A stretch of 64,000 bases of DNA from Actinoplanes missouriensis 431 (GTDB lineage Bacteria; Actinomycetota; Actinomycetes; Mycobacteriales; Micromonosporaceae): assembly GCF_000284295.1 (NCBI RefSeq), contig NC_017093.1, positions 1,798,001 through 1,862,000 of the forward strand, read 5' to 3'. Made by a program: the position numbers and the translations under genes. Below, piece by piece: positions 9,547-18,150 of the stretch (its first letter is position 1; every line of letters starts with the position of its first letter). The notes beneath the pieces are model-generated. The model was not told the DNA's origin, did no database searches, and saw only the letters and a program-made list of their open reading frames with translations.

Positions 9547-10329
9547 TTACGGCCGCAGCGGCGCGTTGCAGGCCGCCACCAGCGCCTGCCGGCAGGCCGC
9601 CGTCAAGGGCCGCAGCGCCGAGTCCCGGGCCTGGGCCTCGAAACCGTTCACCGCGCCGCCCGGCGCGTTCGTCTCGGCGAGCGCCAGCACCTGGTCGAGG
9701 ACGCTGGCGCGGGCGAAGAGGCGGCGGGAGCGGGGGTCGAAGCCGGGCGGCAGGGTCGCGGTGCTCTCCGGGCGGCGCAGAGCCTGCAGGGCGCCGGCCA
9801 GCTCCGGTTTCCACTGGGCGACGTCGAGCCGGGTGAGCTGCGCGGTGGCCTCGCCGAGCGCGGCGGTCAGCTCGGCTTCGGCCTCGGCGGCGCCCATCTG
9901 GAAGACCGGGCGGTGCTCGGGTGCCGGCATGAACCGCCACAGCACCGTCTCGAACTCCACGCCGGACCCGGACGTGTGCCGGCGGACCTCGGGGATCACA
10001 CCGAACTCGGGTGTCATCACCACCTCGCCGGCGAGCAGCGCGGCGCCGGTCAGCTCGCCCGGGCCGGGCAGGCCGCGTGGGTCGCCGGGCACCGGCAGGA
10101 CCAGGCGGATGTCGTCGGGATGCAGTTTCGCGAGGGCCGGCAGCGCCTGTGCGAGCGGAATGTCGGTCCAGGTGCCGGGAGCGTCCGCGACCAGGTGCTC
10201 CTCGCCGTCGGCGATCTCGTCGGCGATCTCGTCGAACGGCACGAGGCCGGCGCGCCAGGCGCGCACCCAGGTCACGAACCTGGTGGACCGGCGGGCGGTA
10301 CGGGTGGCCGCCCCAGCTACGGGTGACAT
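9547..10329 (-). CDS. Conserved hypothetical protein
   Basis: This 260-aa protein lacks a signal peptide or membrane helix. It has an acidic stretch (DEIADEIADGEEHLVAD) near residues 33-49 and a mixed alpha/beta composition after it. I do not recognise a domain. It is directly upstream of the zinc-ribbon Nudix gene with 1 bp between them. An 81-bp gap separates it from the divergent DUF3097 gene. Base composition and codon use match the neighbours, so it looks like a native lineage-specific gene. Confidence 0.75.
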   Translation of the reverse strand: MSPVAGAATRTARRSTRFVTWVRAWRAGLVPFDEIADEIADGEEHLVADAPGTWTDIPLAQALPALAKLHPDDIRLVLPVPGDPRGLPGPGELTGAALLAGEVVMTPEFGVIPEVRRHTSGSGVEFETVLWRFMPAPEHRPVFQMGAAEAEAELTAALGEATAQLTRLDVAQWKPELAGALQALRRPESTATLPPGFDPRSRRLFARASVLDQVLALAETNAPGGAVNGFEAQARDSALRPLTAACRQALVAACNAPLRP

Positions 10330-10410
10330 GCGAGCAAGGGTACGTGCCGGTACGGAAGGTTGTCTCGGCTCGGAGCGTCACCGCCGGTGTGTTCGTGATC
10401 GCGGGTTACC

Positions 10411-11223
10411 GTGCGGGACATGTATGGGGAGGATGTGCTCGCGGGTGGCAGGCGTCGCCGCAAGCCGATACCGGAGGTGGACGCCGAGCCGGATCTGGTC
10501 GTCGAGGACGCCGATTCGGGGTTCTGCGGGGCGGTGGTCGGCTGGGAGCTCGGCGCCGTGGTGCTGGAGGACCGGTTCGGGAAGCGCCGGAACTTTCCGC
10601 TGACGCCGGGTGCGTTCCTGCTGGACGGCGTGACGGTGACGCTGCGCAAGCCGGTTGTCGTCAATCATCAGCGACGGCGAGTGACCGCCTCCGGCTCGAT
10701 CGCCGTGGACGGCGTGAAGGCTCAGGTGGCCAAGGCCAGCCGGATCTGGGTGGAGGGCATCCACGACGCCGCTCTGGTCGAGCGGATCTGGGGTGACGAC
10801 CTGCGGATCGAGGGCGTCGTGGTGGAGCCGCTGGACGGCATCGACGACCTGGCCGCCGAGGTCGCCGCGTTCCGGCCCGGTCCGCGGCGCAAGCTGGGCG
10901 TGCTCGTCGACCACCTGGTGCCGGGTTCCAAGGAGAGCCGGATCGTGGCCGCGGTGAAGGACCCGGACGTGCTGGTGACCGGCCACCCGTACATCGACAT
11001 CTGGCAGGCGGTGAAGCCGGAGCGGGTGGGTCTGCGGGCCTGGCCGGTGATCCCGCCGGGCCGTCCGTGGAAGGAGGGCGTCTGCGAGGCCGTGGGGGTG
11101 CGCGAGCCGGCCGACATGTGGCGCCGGATCCTCGCGTCGGTGCACAGCTACAAGGACGTCGAGACACCCCTGATCAACTCGATGGAGCGGCTGATCGATT
11201 TCGTCACGGTGCTCGACGACTGA
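10411..11223 (+). CDS. DUF3097 family protein
   Basis: This 270-aa protein matches the actinobacterial DUF3097 family from memory: MYGEDVLAG near the start, an SH3-like N-terminal part, and the late blocks LVDHLVPGSKESRI, GHPYIDIWQAVKP and WPVIPPGRPWKEG. No biochemical role is known to me. The GTG at 10411 and the ATG at 10420 are both possible starts. The last 20 bp overlap the end of the convergent MocR gene. It is monocistronic. Confidence 0.85.
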   Translation: MRDMYGEDVLAGGRRRRKPIPEVDAEPDLVVEDADSGFCGAVVGWELGAVVLEDRFGKRRNFPLTPGAFLLDGVTVTLRKPVVVNHQRRRVTASGSIAVDGVKAQVAKASRIWVEGIHDAALVERIWGDDLRIEGVVVEPLDGIDDLAAEVAAFRPGPRRKLGVLVDHLVPGSKESRIVAAVKDPDVLVTGHPYIDIWQAVKPERVGLRAWPVIPPGRPWKEGVCEAVGVREPADMWRRILASVHSYKDVETPLINSMERLIDFVTVLDD

Positions 11224-12607
11224 GCGCTCTGCCGATGCGTTCGGCGGCCTCGGCGAGGCGGTCCGGCGGGTGGGCGGCGTAACCGATGACGAGGCCCGGC
11301 GGACCAGGTCGCCGGCGGTGCCAGGAGAGCGGCTGGACCAGCACACCCTCCGCGGCTGCCGCCTCCGCCAGAACAGTGTCGGCGATATCCCCGTACCCGG
11401 GAAAAGTGATCAGAAGGTGCAGCCCGGCAGCGACACCGGCCACCCGCGCGCCGGGGAGGTGCGCGCGTAGCGCGGTGAGCAGCGCGTCCCGGCGGCGGCG
11501 CTGCCGGGTCCGGACCGCCCGTAGGTGCCGTTCGTAGTCGCCGGACGCCAGCAGTTCGGCGAGGACCAGCTGTGGCAGGGCCGGATTGCCCAGGTCACTG
11601 GCGTGCTTGGCGGCGAGCAGGTCGGGCTGCAGGCGGCGCGGCGCGATCAGCCAGCCCAGCCGCATCGCCGGGGCGAGAGACTTCGAGACACTTCCCAGGT
11701 ACGCGACGCGGTCCGGCGCCGAGCCCTGCAGCGCGGCGACCGGCGCCCGGTCGTAGCGGTGCTCCGCGTCGTAGTCGTCCTCAACGATCAGTCCCGGCCA
11801 CCGCAGGAGAGCCCGTCGGCGTTCCGGGCTGAGCACCACGCCGGTCGGGAACTGGTGCGCCGGAGTCAGCACCGCCGTCGTCAGACCGGTTGCGATCAGG
11901 TCGTCGACCCGCATGCCCTGCTCGTCGACGGGCACCCCGACGACGCGCGTCCCCCAGTAGGTGAGCTGGTCGGCGGCGCCTCGCGAGCCCGGGTCCTCGA
12001 CGGCGAACGCGGATCCGGTCACCACCCGCGCGAGCAGGGCGAGACCTTGCGCGACGCCCGCGCAGACAAGCACGTCGTCCGCTTCGGCCCGCACCCCACG
12101 GGTACGCCCCAGCCAGCGCGCCAGTTCGACCCGGAGCCCGGGTACGCCGCCCGGGTCGCCGTATCCCAGATCAGCTCCGGTCACCCGGCTCAGCGCCGCC
12201 CGCTCCGCCCGTAGCCACGCGGCGCGCGGGAACGCGGACAGGTCGGGCACGCCGGGGGAGAGGTTGAGGTCGATGCCGTCCGGGGTGGAGAGCGGCAGCC
12301 GCAGGGTGTCCAGGGTGCGCCGGCGGTCACCGGCCGGGCGCTGACCCTGCTGCGTGCCGCGTCCGGTGACGACGGTGCCGGAACCGGTCCGGGCGGTGAC
12401 CAGCCCCTCGTCGGTGAGCCGCTGGTACGCCTCCACGACCACGCCCCGGGAGACCCGCAGCTCGCCGGCGAGCAGCCGGGTGGGCGGCAGCCGGTCGCCG
12501 GGCGTGAGCCGCCCGCCGGTGATGGCCGCGCGCAGGCCGTCGGTGAGCCAGGCGGTCAGGCCCTTGGCCGGCGCGGTCTCCGGGCGCAGCTCGAGGAAGT
12601 CCGACAT
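11204..12607 (-). CDS. MocR/PdxR-type transcriptional regulator (GntR HTH fused to aminotransferase-like domain)
   Basis: This 467-aa protein begins with a GntR winged helix (about 20-85, with LPPTRLLAGELRVSRGVVVEAYQRL). A fold-type I aminotransferase-like domain fills the rest, with SVSKSLAPAMRLGW containing the probable PLP-binding Lys. MocR proteins sense PLP or amino-acid-like ligands and often control a divergent transporter gene. That arrangement is seen here with the EamA transporter, whose start is 66 bp away. Its last 20 bp overlap the convergent DUF3097 gene. Confidence 0.92.
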   Translation of the reverse strand: MSDFLELRPETAPAKGLTAWLTDGLRAAITGGRLTPGDRLPPTRLLAGELRVSRGVVVEAYQRLTDEGLVTARTGSGTVVTGRGTQQGQRPAGDRRRTLDTLRLPLSTPDGIDLNLSPGVPDLSAFPRAAWLRAERAALSRVTGADLGYGDPGGVPGLRVELARWLGRTRGVRAEADDVLVCAGVAQGLALLARVVTGSAFAVEDPGSRGAADQLTYWGTRVVGVPVDEQGMRVDDLIATGLTTAVLTPAHQFPTGVVLSPERRRALLRWPGLIVEDDYDAEHRYDRAPVAALQGSAPDRVAYLGSVSKSLAPAMRLGWLIAPRRLQPDLLAAKHASDLGNPALPQLVLAELLASGDYERHLRAVRTRQRRRRDALLTALRAHLPGARVAGVAAGLHLLITFPGYGDIADTVLAEAAAAEGVLVQPLSWHRRRPGPPGLVIGYAAHPPDRLAEAAERIGRALSRRAP

Positions 12608-12650
12608 TGGTCCATGTTGGCAGGCGCGAATTGGCCCTCGAACCGGACCA
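12608..12650. promoter_or_regulatory. Candidate MocR operator in the divergent intergenic space
   Basis: TGGTCC at 12608-12613 and GGACCA at 12645-12650 form an inverted repeat with a 31-bp spacer between the MocR gene and the EamA gene. Well separated half-sites are usual for MocR regulators. The half-sites are only 6 bp long, so chance occurrence is possible. Confidence 0.3.
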
Positions 12651-12673
12651 TCCCACCGCGCAGGATCGGGGGC

Positions 12674-13720
12674 GTGAAAGCGTTACCGATCCTCGCCGGC
12701 GCGACCGGCATGGTGTTCGTCGGCGGCAGCGTGGCTGTCTCCGGTCACCTCGCCGAAGCGCCGCTCTTCACCGTGCAGGCCCTCCGGTACGCGGTGGCTT
12801 GCCTCCTGCTGCTCGCCTGGTCCCGCCGGTCCGGCGCGGCTCCCTCGCCCGGCGCGGCTCCCTCGCCCGGCGCGGCTCCCTCGCCCGGCGCTGTTGCTTC
12901 GCCCGGCGCTGTTGCTTCGCCCGGTGCCGCTGCGGTGCCCGTAACGCGTGGCGGGCGGCTGTCCTGGCCGCGGGGCGCCGAGTGGCTCTGGCTGCTCGGG
13001 GTCACCGGGACCGGCCTGCTGCTCTTCAACGTCGCCCTGGTACGCGGCGCGGCCCACGCCGAACCGGCGGTGCTCGGCGTCGCGGTCGCCTGCGTGCCGG
13101 TCCTGCTCGCGGCCGGTGGCCCGCTGCTGGAGGGCCGCACTCCGGCGCTGCGGGTGCTCGCCGCGGCCGTGGTGGTGACGGCCGGCGCCGCTCTCGTCCA
13201 AGGTCTCGGCCGCGCCGACGCCACCGGGCTCGGCTGGGCGTTCGTGACGTTCGCCTGCGAGGCCGCGTTCACGCTGCTCGCCGTGCCGGTGCTGGGCCGG
13301 CACGGTCCGCTCGGCGTCTCGGTGCACACCACGTGGCTGGCGGCGGTGCTCTTCGGCGTGACCGGGCTGATCGTCGAAGGGCCGGGCGCGGTGTTCCGGC
13401 TGGGCGCGCCCGAACTGCTGGCCGGCGCCTACCTCGCGGTGGCGGTGACCGCGGTGGCGTTCCTGCTCTGGTACACCTGCGTGGCCCGGATCGGCGCCGG
13501 CCGGGCGGGCCTGCTCACCGGTGTCGCCCCGATCAGCGCGGCAGTGGCCGGGATGGCGCTGGGCGGTCCGGCCCCGCGCCCGCTGGTCTGGCTCGGCATG
13601 GCGACGGTCGCGGCCGGCCTGGCCCTCGGCCTGACCAGCCGCACCCCGTCACCCGCCGAGCGCGGCCGCCCCCTGAGCGCCCGCCCCGCCGGCCGTCAGT
13701 TCTTCTCCACCTCGGAATAG
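12674..13720 (+). CDS. EamA/DMT-family transporter
   Basis: This 348-aa protein has about ten hydrophobic segments in two EamA repeats, typical of drug/metabolite exporters. The GTG at 12674 was chosen because GGATCGGGGG lies upstream and the family starts at the first helix. Between helices 2 and 3 there is a stretch of six-residue repeats (GAAPSP three times, then GAVASP twice) encoded by 18-bp repeats at about 12835-12942. This lengthens the loop and looks like slippage. The end overlaps the convergent SPFH gene by 25 bp. Expression is probably controlled by the divergent MocR protein. Confidence 0.88.
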   Translation: MKALPILAGATGMVFVGGSVAVSGHLAEAPLFTVQALRYAVACLLLLAWSRRSGAAPSPGAAPSPGAAPSPGAVASPGAVASPGAAAVPVTRGGRLSWPRGAEWLWLLGVTGTGLLLFNVALVRGAAHAEPAVLGVAVACVPVLLAAGGPLLEGRTPALRVLAAAVVVTAGAALVQGLGRADATGLGWAFVTFACEAAFTLLAVPVLGRHGPLGVSVHTTWLAAVLFGVTGLIVEGPGAVFRLGAPELLAGAYLAVAVTAVAFLLWYTCVARIGAGRAGLLTGVAPISAAVAGMALGGPAPRPLVWLGMATVAAGLALGLTSRTPSPAERGRPLSARPAGRQFFSTSE

Positions 13721-14802
13721 TCGGCACTGCCCAGGGCTGCCGACGGCGGCAGCTGGGCGGACGACGGCAGGGCGGACGGCGGGAGAGCGGCCGTCGACTC
13801 GGCCTCGGCTGCCTGGACCTCGGCGTTCACGCGCTGCGCCTCGGCTGCGGCGGCCTCGGCGGCGGCCTGTGCCTCGCGCTCGACGGCGCCGGAGTCCACG
13901 TCCGACGACGGGATGTCACCGGCCATGTTGGCCAGACCGCCGAGCGCGCCGCCGAGGCCCTCGAGCGCCTTGGTGAGCTCGGTCGGGACGATCCACACCT
14001 TGTTGGCGCTGCCGTTGGCGATCTGCGGGAGGGCCTGGAGGTACTGGTAGGCGAGCACCTTCTGGGACGGGTTGGCCTGGTGGATCGCGTCGAAGACGGT
14101 GCGGATCGCCTTGGCCTGGCCCTCGGCCTGCAGGATGCGGGCCTGCCGGTCACCGTCGGCGCGCAGCACCTGGGACTGCTTCTCGCCCTCGGCGGTGAGG
14201 ATCGCCGCCTGCTTGTGACCCTCGGCGTTCAGGATCGTGGCGCGGCGCTCGCGCTCGGCGCGCATCTGCTTCTCCATCGAGTCGCGGATGCTTGGCGGCG
14301 GCTCGATCGCCTTGATCTCGACGCGGGTGACCTTGATGCCCCAGCGGCCGGTGGTCTCGTCGAGCACGCTGGAGAGGTGCTTGTTGATCTGGTCGCGGCT
14401 GGTCAGCGCGCGCTCCAGGTCGAGCGAGCCGATCACGTTGCGCAGCGTGGTGACGGTCAGTTGCTCTATGGCCTGGAGGAAGTTGGAGATCTCGTAGGTG
14501 GCCCGCACCGGGTCGACGACCTTGAAGTAGAGCACCGTGTCGATCGAGACGACCAGGTTGTCCGACGTGATCACCGGCTGCGGCGGGAACGAGACGACCT
14601 GCTCGCGCATGTCCACCTTGGTGCGCACCGCGTCGACGAAGGGCACCAGCAGGTTCAGGCCGGGCGAGAGGGTGCGCTTGTACTTGCCGAGCCGCTCGAC
14701 GACGTCCATCCGCTGCTGGGGGACGATCCGCACGGACTTGACGAGGGTGGTCACCGCGAAGACCGCGATGACTATGACGAGCACCAGGATGATGGCTTCC
14801 AT
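13696..14802 (-). CDS. SPFH domain protein (paraslipin/stomatin-like)
   Basis: This 368-aa protein has an N-terminal membrane helix (residues 2-21) and an SPFH/PHB domain, with GKYKRTLSPGLNLLVPF and DNLVVSIDTVLYFKV recognisable. A coiled coil rich in AEG repeats and an Ala/Pro-rich tail follow. Such proteins form membrane microdomain scaffolds. The NfeD gene lies 30 bp upstream on the same strand, the usual SPFH-NfeD partnership. The last 25 bp overlap the end of the EamA gene on the other strand. Confidence 0.92.
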   Translation of the reverse strand: MEAIILVLVIVIAVFAVTTLVKSVRIVPQQRMDVVERLGKYKRTLSPGLNLLVPFVDAVRTKVDMREQVVSFPPQPVITSDNLVVSIDTVLYFKVVDPVRATYEISNFLQAIEQLTVTTLRNVIGSLDLERALTSRDQINKHLSSVLDETTGRWGIKVTRVEIKAIEPPPSIRDSMEKQMRAERERRATILNAEGHKQAAILTAEGEKQSQVLRADGDRQARILQAEGQAKAIRTVFDAIHQANPSQKVLAYQYLQALPQIANGSANKVWIVPTELTKALEGLGGALGGLANMAGDIPSSDVDSGAVEREAQAAAEAAAAEAQRVNAEVQAAEAESTAALPPSALPSSAQLPPSAALGSADYSEVEKN

Positions 14803-14832
14803 GACGCCTCTCAGGTTGTTCGAAGGGTGTTA

Positions 14833-15318
14833 CTAGACGTCGGGGAGATCGTCGTGCCACACCAGGACGGTGGCGCCACGGAGCTTGACGACCGTGACCC
14901 GGTCGCCCGGCTGAAACGTCTCCGTGCCGTCGAACGAACGAGCCTGCCACAACTCGCCGTCGATCTTGATCATGCCCCTGGACGTGTCGACCTCGTCCAC
15001 GACCACGCCGTGCGACCCCACGATCGCCTCCACGCCGAACGGGGTGTCACCCGTCTCGATCGACGGCCGGGCGTGGCGCATCACGATCGGCCGCACCGCC
15101 GCCACCGACAGGCCGGAGACCACCGCGAACACGATGACCTGGGCAAGCAGGGGCGCGCCGAGAGCCGCCGCGAGGGCGGCCGCCCCGGCGCCGGCGGCGA
15201 AGAAGATGATCAAAATGGTCGCGGTGAAGGCCTCGCCGATCACCAGCGCGATCGCGAGGACGATCCAGAGTACGGCTTCCACACCCCTGATCGTGGCACG
15301 TCCGCGCACCCTCGGCAC
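14833..15318 (-). CDS. NfeD family membrane protein
   Basis: This protein of up to 161 aa has two or three hydrophobic segments between about residues 15 and 77. A C-terminal OB-fold of the NfeD-C type follows, ending GDRVTVVKLRGATVLVWH. It is the short NfeD1b form without the ClpP-like protease domain and works with SPFH proteins, here the next gene downstream. The start is uncertain: the ATG at 15318 gives a 12-residue extension not expected in the family, and the GTG at 15282 has AGGGG too close for normal spacing. Confidence 0.88.
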   Translation of the reverse strand: MPRVRGRATIRGVEAVLWIVLAIALVIGEAFTATILIIFFAAGAGAAALAAALGAPLLAQVIVFAVVSGLSVAAVRPIVMRHARPSIETGDTPFGVEAIVGSHGVVVDEVDTSRGMIKIDGELWQARSFDGTETFQPGDRVTVVKLRGATVLVWHDDLPDV

Positions 15319-15392
15319 ATGACGATTTGGCGTAGCCGATTCGTCATCGAACAGTTAAACCCGTGAGTTCCCCCCACCGAGAGGCCCCCACC

Positions 15393-16697
15393 GTGTCGCT
15401 GCTTCCGGAGACCGCCCGCCGCGTCGACGAGATCGCTGCCCGCGCGCAGTCCAACGGCCGGGTGCCGTCGTTCGCCCTCGCCGTTCTCCGGGACCGTGCC
15501 GTCCTGCACTTCGCCGGCGCCGGTGAGCAGCCCCGGCCGGACCCGAAGACCCAGTACCGGCTCGGCTCGATCACCAAGACGATCACCGCGACGCTGGTGA
15601 TGCAGCTGCGTGACGAGGGGTTCTTCGCCCTGGACGATCTGCTCTACCGGCACCTGCCGGGCACGCCGATCGGCGGGATCACGCTGCGCCAGCTGCTCGG
15701 GCACGTCTCCGGCCTGCAGCGCGAGCCGGACGGCCCGTGGTGGGAGCGCAGCGCCGGCGGTGACGTGGACCAGCTGCTGGCCGGTCTGACCTACGAGAAG
15801 CTGGCCGGCGCGCCGTTCCGCCGGCACCGGTATTCGAATCTCGCATACGGCCTGCTCGGCGCCGTGCTGGCGCGGGTCACCGGGCAGAGCTGGGCGGAGC
15901 TGGCGGCCAAGCGGGTGCTCGACCCGCTGGGGATGAAGCGGACCACGTACGCGCCGGTCGAGCCGTACGCCCGGGGGTACGTGGTGCACGCGCTCGGCGG
16001 AACCCTGCACGAGGAGCCGCGGCCGGACACCGGCGCGATGGCCCCGGCCGGTCAACTGTGGTCGACCGTCACGGACATGGCGAAGTGGGCCGGCTTCCTG
16101 GCCGACCCGGCGCCGGCGGTGCTGGCCCGGGAGACCGTGGACGAGATGTGCGCGCCGGTGGTGATCTCCGATCTGGAGTCGTGGACGGCGGGGCACGGGC
16201 TGGGGCCGCAGCTGTTCCGCGTCGGTGAGCGGGTCTACGTGGGGCACGGCGGTTCCATGCCGGGTTACGTCGCCCACCTGGTCGTGCACCGCCGCAGCCG
16301 GTACGGGGTGATCGCGTTCGCGAACGCCTACGGGCTGGCCGGGGACCACATCCGGGAGGTGTCGCTGCGGACGCTGACCACGGTGCTGGACGCGGAGCCG
16401 GCGCCGGTGTCCCCGTGGCGCCCGCCGGTCGCCCCGGCCGGCGAGGCGGCCGAGCTGTGCGGCCGCTGGTGGTGGATGGGCAGCGAGTACGAGGTGGTCC
16501 CGGATGGCGACGCGCTGGTCATGACGGGGCCGTACCACCGGACCCGTTTCGTCCGGGAGGCCCCGGACCGGTGGCGCGGGGTCGAGGGGAACAACGAGGG
16601 GGAGTTCCTGCGGGTGGTGCGAGCGCCGGACGGGCCGGTCGACGCGCTGGACATCGCCACGTTCGTCTATCGCCGGGACCCGGCGCACCTGGCCTGA
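15393..16697 (+). CDS. Beta-lactamase-related serine hydrolase
   Basis: This 434-aa protein of the class C beta-lactamase/esterase superfamily has SITK as the SxxK active-site motif, YSN as the second motif and GHGGSMPG as the HxG-like third motif. The C-terminal 100 residues form an extra domain common in these esterase or peptidase-like enzymes. There is no clear signal peptide, so it is probably cytosolic. The GTG at 15393 follows GAGAGG at good spacing; a GTG at 15363 would add ten residues without a site. The gene is monocistronic. Confidence 0.87.
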   Translation: MSLLPETARRVDEIAARAQSNGRVPSFALAVLRDRAVLHFAGAGEQPRPDPKTQYRLGSITKTITATLVMQLRDEGFFALDDLLYRHLPGTPIGGITLRQLLGHVSGLQREPDGPWWERSAGGDVDQLLAGLTYEKLAGAPFRRHRYSNLAYGLLGAVLARVTGQSWAELAAKRVLDPLGMKRTTYAPVEPYARGYVVHALGGTLHEEPRPDTGAMAPAGQLWSTVTDMAKWAGFLADPAPAVLARETVDEMCAPVVISDLESWTAGHGLGPQLFRVGERVYVGHGGSMPGYVAHLVVHRRSRYGVIAFANAYGLAGDHIREVSLRTLTTVLDAEPAPVSPWRPPVAPAGEAAELCGRWWWMGSEYEVVPDGDALVMTGPYHRTRFVREAPDRWRGVEGNNEGEFLRVVRAPDGPVDALDIATFVYRRDPAHLA

Positions 16698-16915
16698 CGA
16701 ACCGCGCATGAGCCGGCGGCGGGGTGCGGCCGCAAGGACCGCCTGGCCGGTCGCCGGCTTCTCGAGGACTGGGGTCGATGCGTACCGGATGGGCCTGACT
16801 TTTCGGGTTTTTTGGTGATTGAGCCCACACCTTTCCGGAGTTTGGCATGCTCGTCGCAGGACCGACCGGTGCCCCCGGCCGCTCGGCTCGTTGCCCAGGT
16901 AACGAAGGCGGAGCG

Positions 16916-17593
16916 ATGAGCATCAGCCAACGTCAGACCGCGAGTGGACGCCCTCTGCGGGTCGCCCCGGCGTGGGTCGGCGCCCCGACACCGGCCGCCG
17001 GGACGGAGGCGGAGAACCACCCACTTCCGGTACGCGACGCGGTGTGGATCTGGTCGGTCCGCCGCTATGCCCGGTTGGCCCTGTGGGCGTTGCCGCTGGC
17101 CGCGGTGCTCTACGGGTGGCTGACGCTGGGAGTCGGCAGCACGCCGGGGCCGCTCGCGGTGCGGCTGATCGCCGGGTGGCTCGCCACGGTGGCGCTGATC
17201 GCGCTCGCCGGGCTGCTGGCCGCCTCCCGCACCCGCCGCTGCGCCCTGACCGGGCTGCTCTTCACGCTCGCAGGCTCGACGACCCTGGTGCCGCTCGCGG
17301 CGCTGCCCGAGGACGCGGTGGTGGCCAGCGCGCCGATCATGACGGGTCACGTGCCGGATTTCGTGGCGGCCGCCGGAGCGATCACCGGGATGGGGTTGCT
17401 GCTGCTCGGCTGGGCGGTATTCCGTTCGAAGCTGGTCAACCCGGCGGACGGGATCCTGATGATGCTCGCGGCCGTCGCCATCGGCTCGGAGTCGCTCACC
17501 GCGAAACCGATCCCCACGGTCGGCGCGTTGCTGCTGCTCGCCGCGGGGATGGGGCTGGCCTGGACCGGCGGGCGGCTGTTACCCCGGTCCTGA
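16916..17593 (+). CDS. Multi-pass membrane protein, unknown function
   Basis: This 225-aa protein begins with about 45 hydrophilic residues and continues with six hydrophobic segments between about residue 50 and 222. I do not recognise a family. The ATG at 16916 has GGCGGAG directly upstream; an in-frame ATG at 16847 would add 23 residues and lacks a site. The end overlaps the convergent STAS gene by 15 bp. The 218 bp in front contain a run of seven T within a T-rich stretch near 16801-16815 that stands out in this GC-rich DNA but no hairpin I can support. Confidence 0.7.
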   Translation: MSISQRQTASGRPLRVAPAWVGAPTPAAGTEAENHPLPVRDAVWIWSVRRYARLALWALPLAAVLYGWLTLGVGSTPGPLAVRLIAGWLATVALIALAGLLAASRTRRCALTGLLFTLAGSTTLVPLAALPEDAVVASAPIMTGHVPDFVAAAGAITGMGLLLLGWAVFRSKLVNPADGILMMLAAVAIGSESLTAKPIPTVGALLLLAAGMGLAWTGGRLLPRS

Positions 17594-17908
17594 CCGGGAG
17601 CCGACCACCGAGAAGACCCCGTCCAGGCGCATCGTGTGCAGGACGGTCTGCACGAACCGGGACGGCTCCGCCAGCGACAGTTGCGCGCCGTGCCGTTTCG
17701 CCTCCCGGTGGGCGCGGACCAGCAGACCCAGACCGGCCGAGTCGATGAGGTGGACGGCGTGCAGGTCGACCACCACGTCCCGCCCGGCGCCGGCCGCCGA
17801 CATCAGCGCCGGCCGGATCTCCTCGGCCACGTCCCGGTCGAGGTCGGCCAGCGGGGTGACGACCAGGGCGTCCAGATCGTCGTCCTGCGCCACGGCATAG
17901 GTGTTCAT
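17579..17908 (-). CDS. STAS-domain anti-sigma factor antagonist
   Basis: This 109-aa single-domain protein carries DSAGLGLLV with the phosphorylatable Ser57 of the SpoIIAA/RsbV family. Proteins of this type bind an anti-sigma factor and release its sigma factor when unphosphorylated. No kinase or sigma gene is next to it. Its ATG overlaps the stop of a 31-codon gene directly upstream, so translation is probably coupled to that small gene. It is convergent with the membrane protein gene, with a 15-bp overlap. Confidence 0.9.
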   Translation of the reverse strand: MNTYAVAQDDDLDALVVTPLADLDRDVAEEIRPALMSAAGAGRDVVVDLHAVHLIDSAGLGLLVRAHREAKRHGAQLSLAEPSRFVQTVLHTMRLDGVFSVVGSRSGPG

Positions 17909-18000
17909 CGCTCGTTCCTCGCGGTCGTCGCCACCGCGACCCGCCCGGCGCCGGCGACGAAACCGACGGCCACCGCGGTGACCAGGCTGACGGCCGTCAT
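17905..18000 (-). CDS. Small 31-aa protein translationally coupled to the STAS gene
   Basis: A strong ribosome-binding site (GGGAGGT) lies 5-6 bp before an ATG at 17998-18000. The frame runs 31 codons to a TGA at 17905-17907 that overlaps the ATG of the STAS gene. The peptide starts MTAVSLVTAVAVGFVAGAG, a hydrophobic stretch fit for one membrane pass, and ends with charged residues (RNER). The site, the stop-start overlap and the amphipathic layout together suggest a real gene, either a small membrane peptide or a leader that sets STAS translation. No family is recognised. Confidence 0.6.
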   Translation of the reverse strand: MTAVSLVTAVAVGFVAGAGRVAVATTARNER

Positions 18001-18150
18001 GTATACCTCCCGGAAATCACGGACACGCAGGAGACAAGCGTTGTCCGGCGCCTTGGCGATCCCGGCCCACGGTCATGACAGTTCGGTGACAAACCACTCG
18101 TCCCCGCCGCCAGAGGGGCCGCCGGGCGATCCGGGCGGCATCATGCGGAT

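Noticed and set aside
16790-16820. A riboswitch or terminator around the T-run before the membrane-protein gene
   Set aside because: No supporting stem adjacent to the T-run and no known aptamer pattern could be found.
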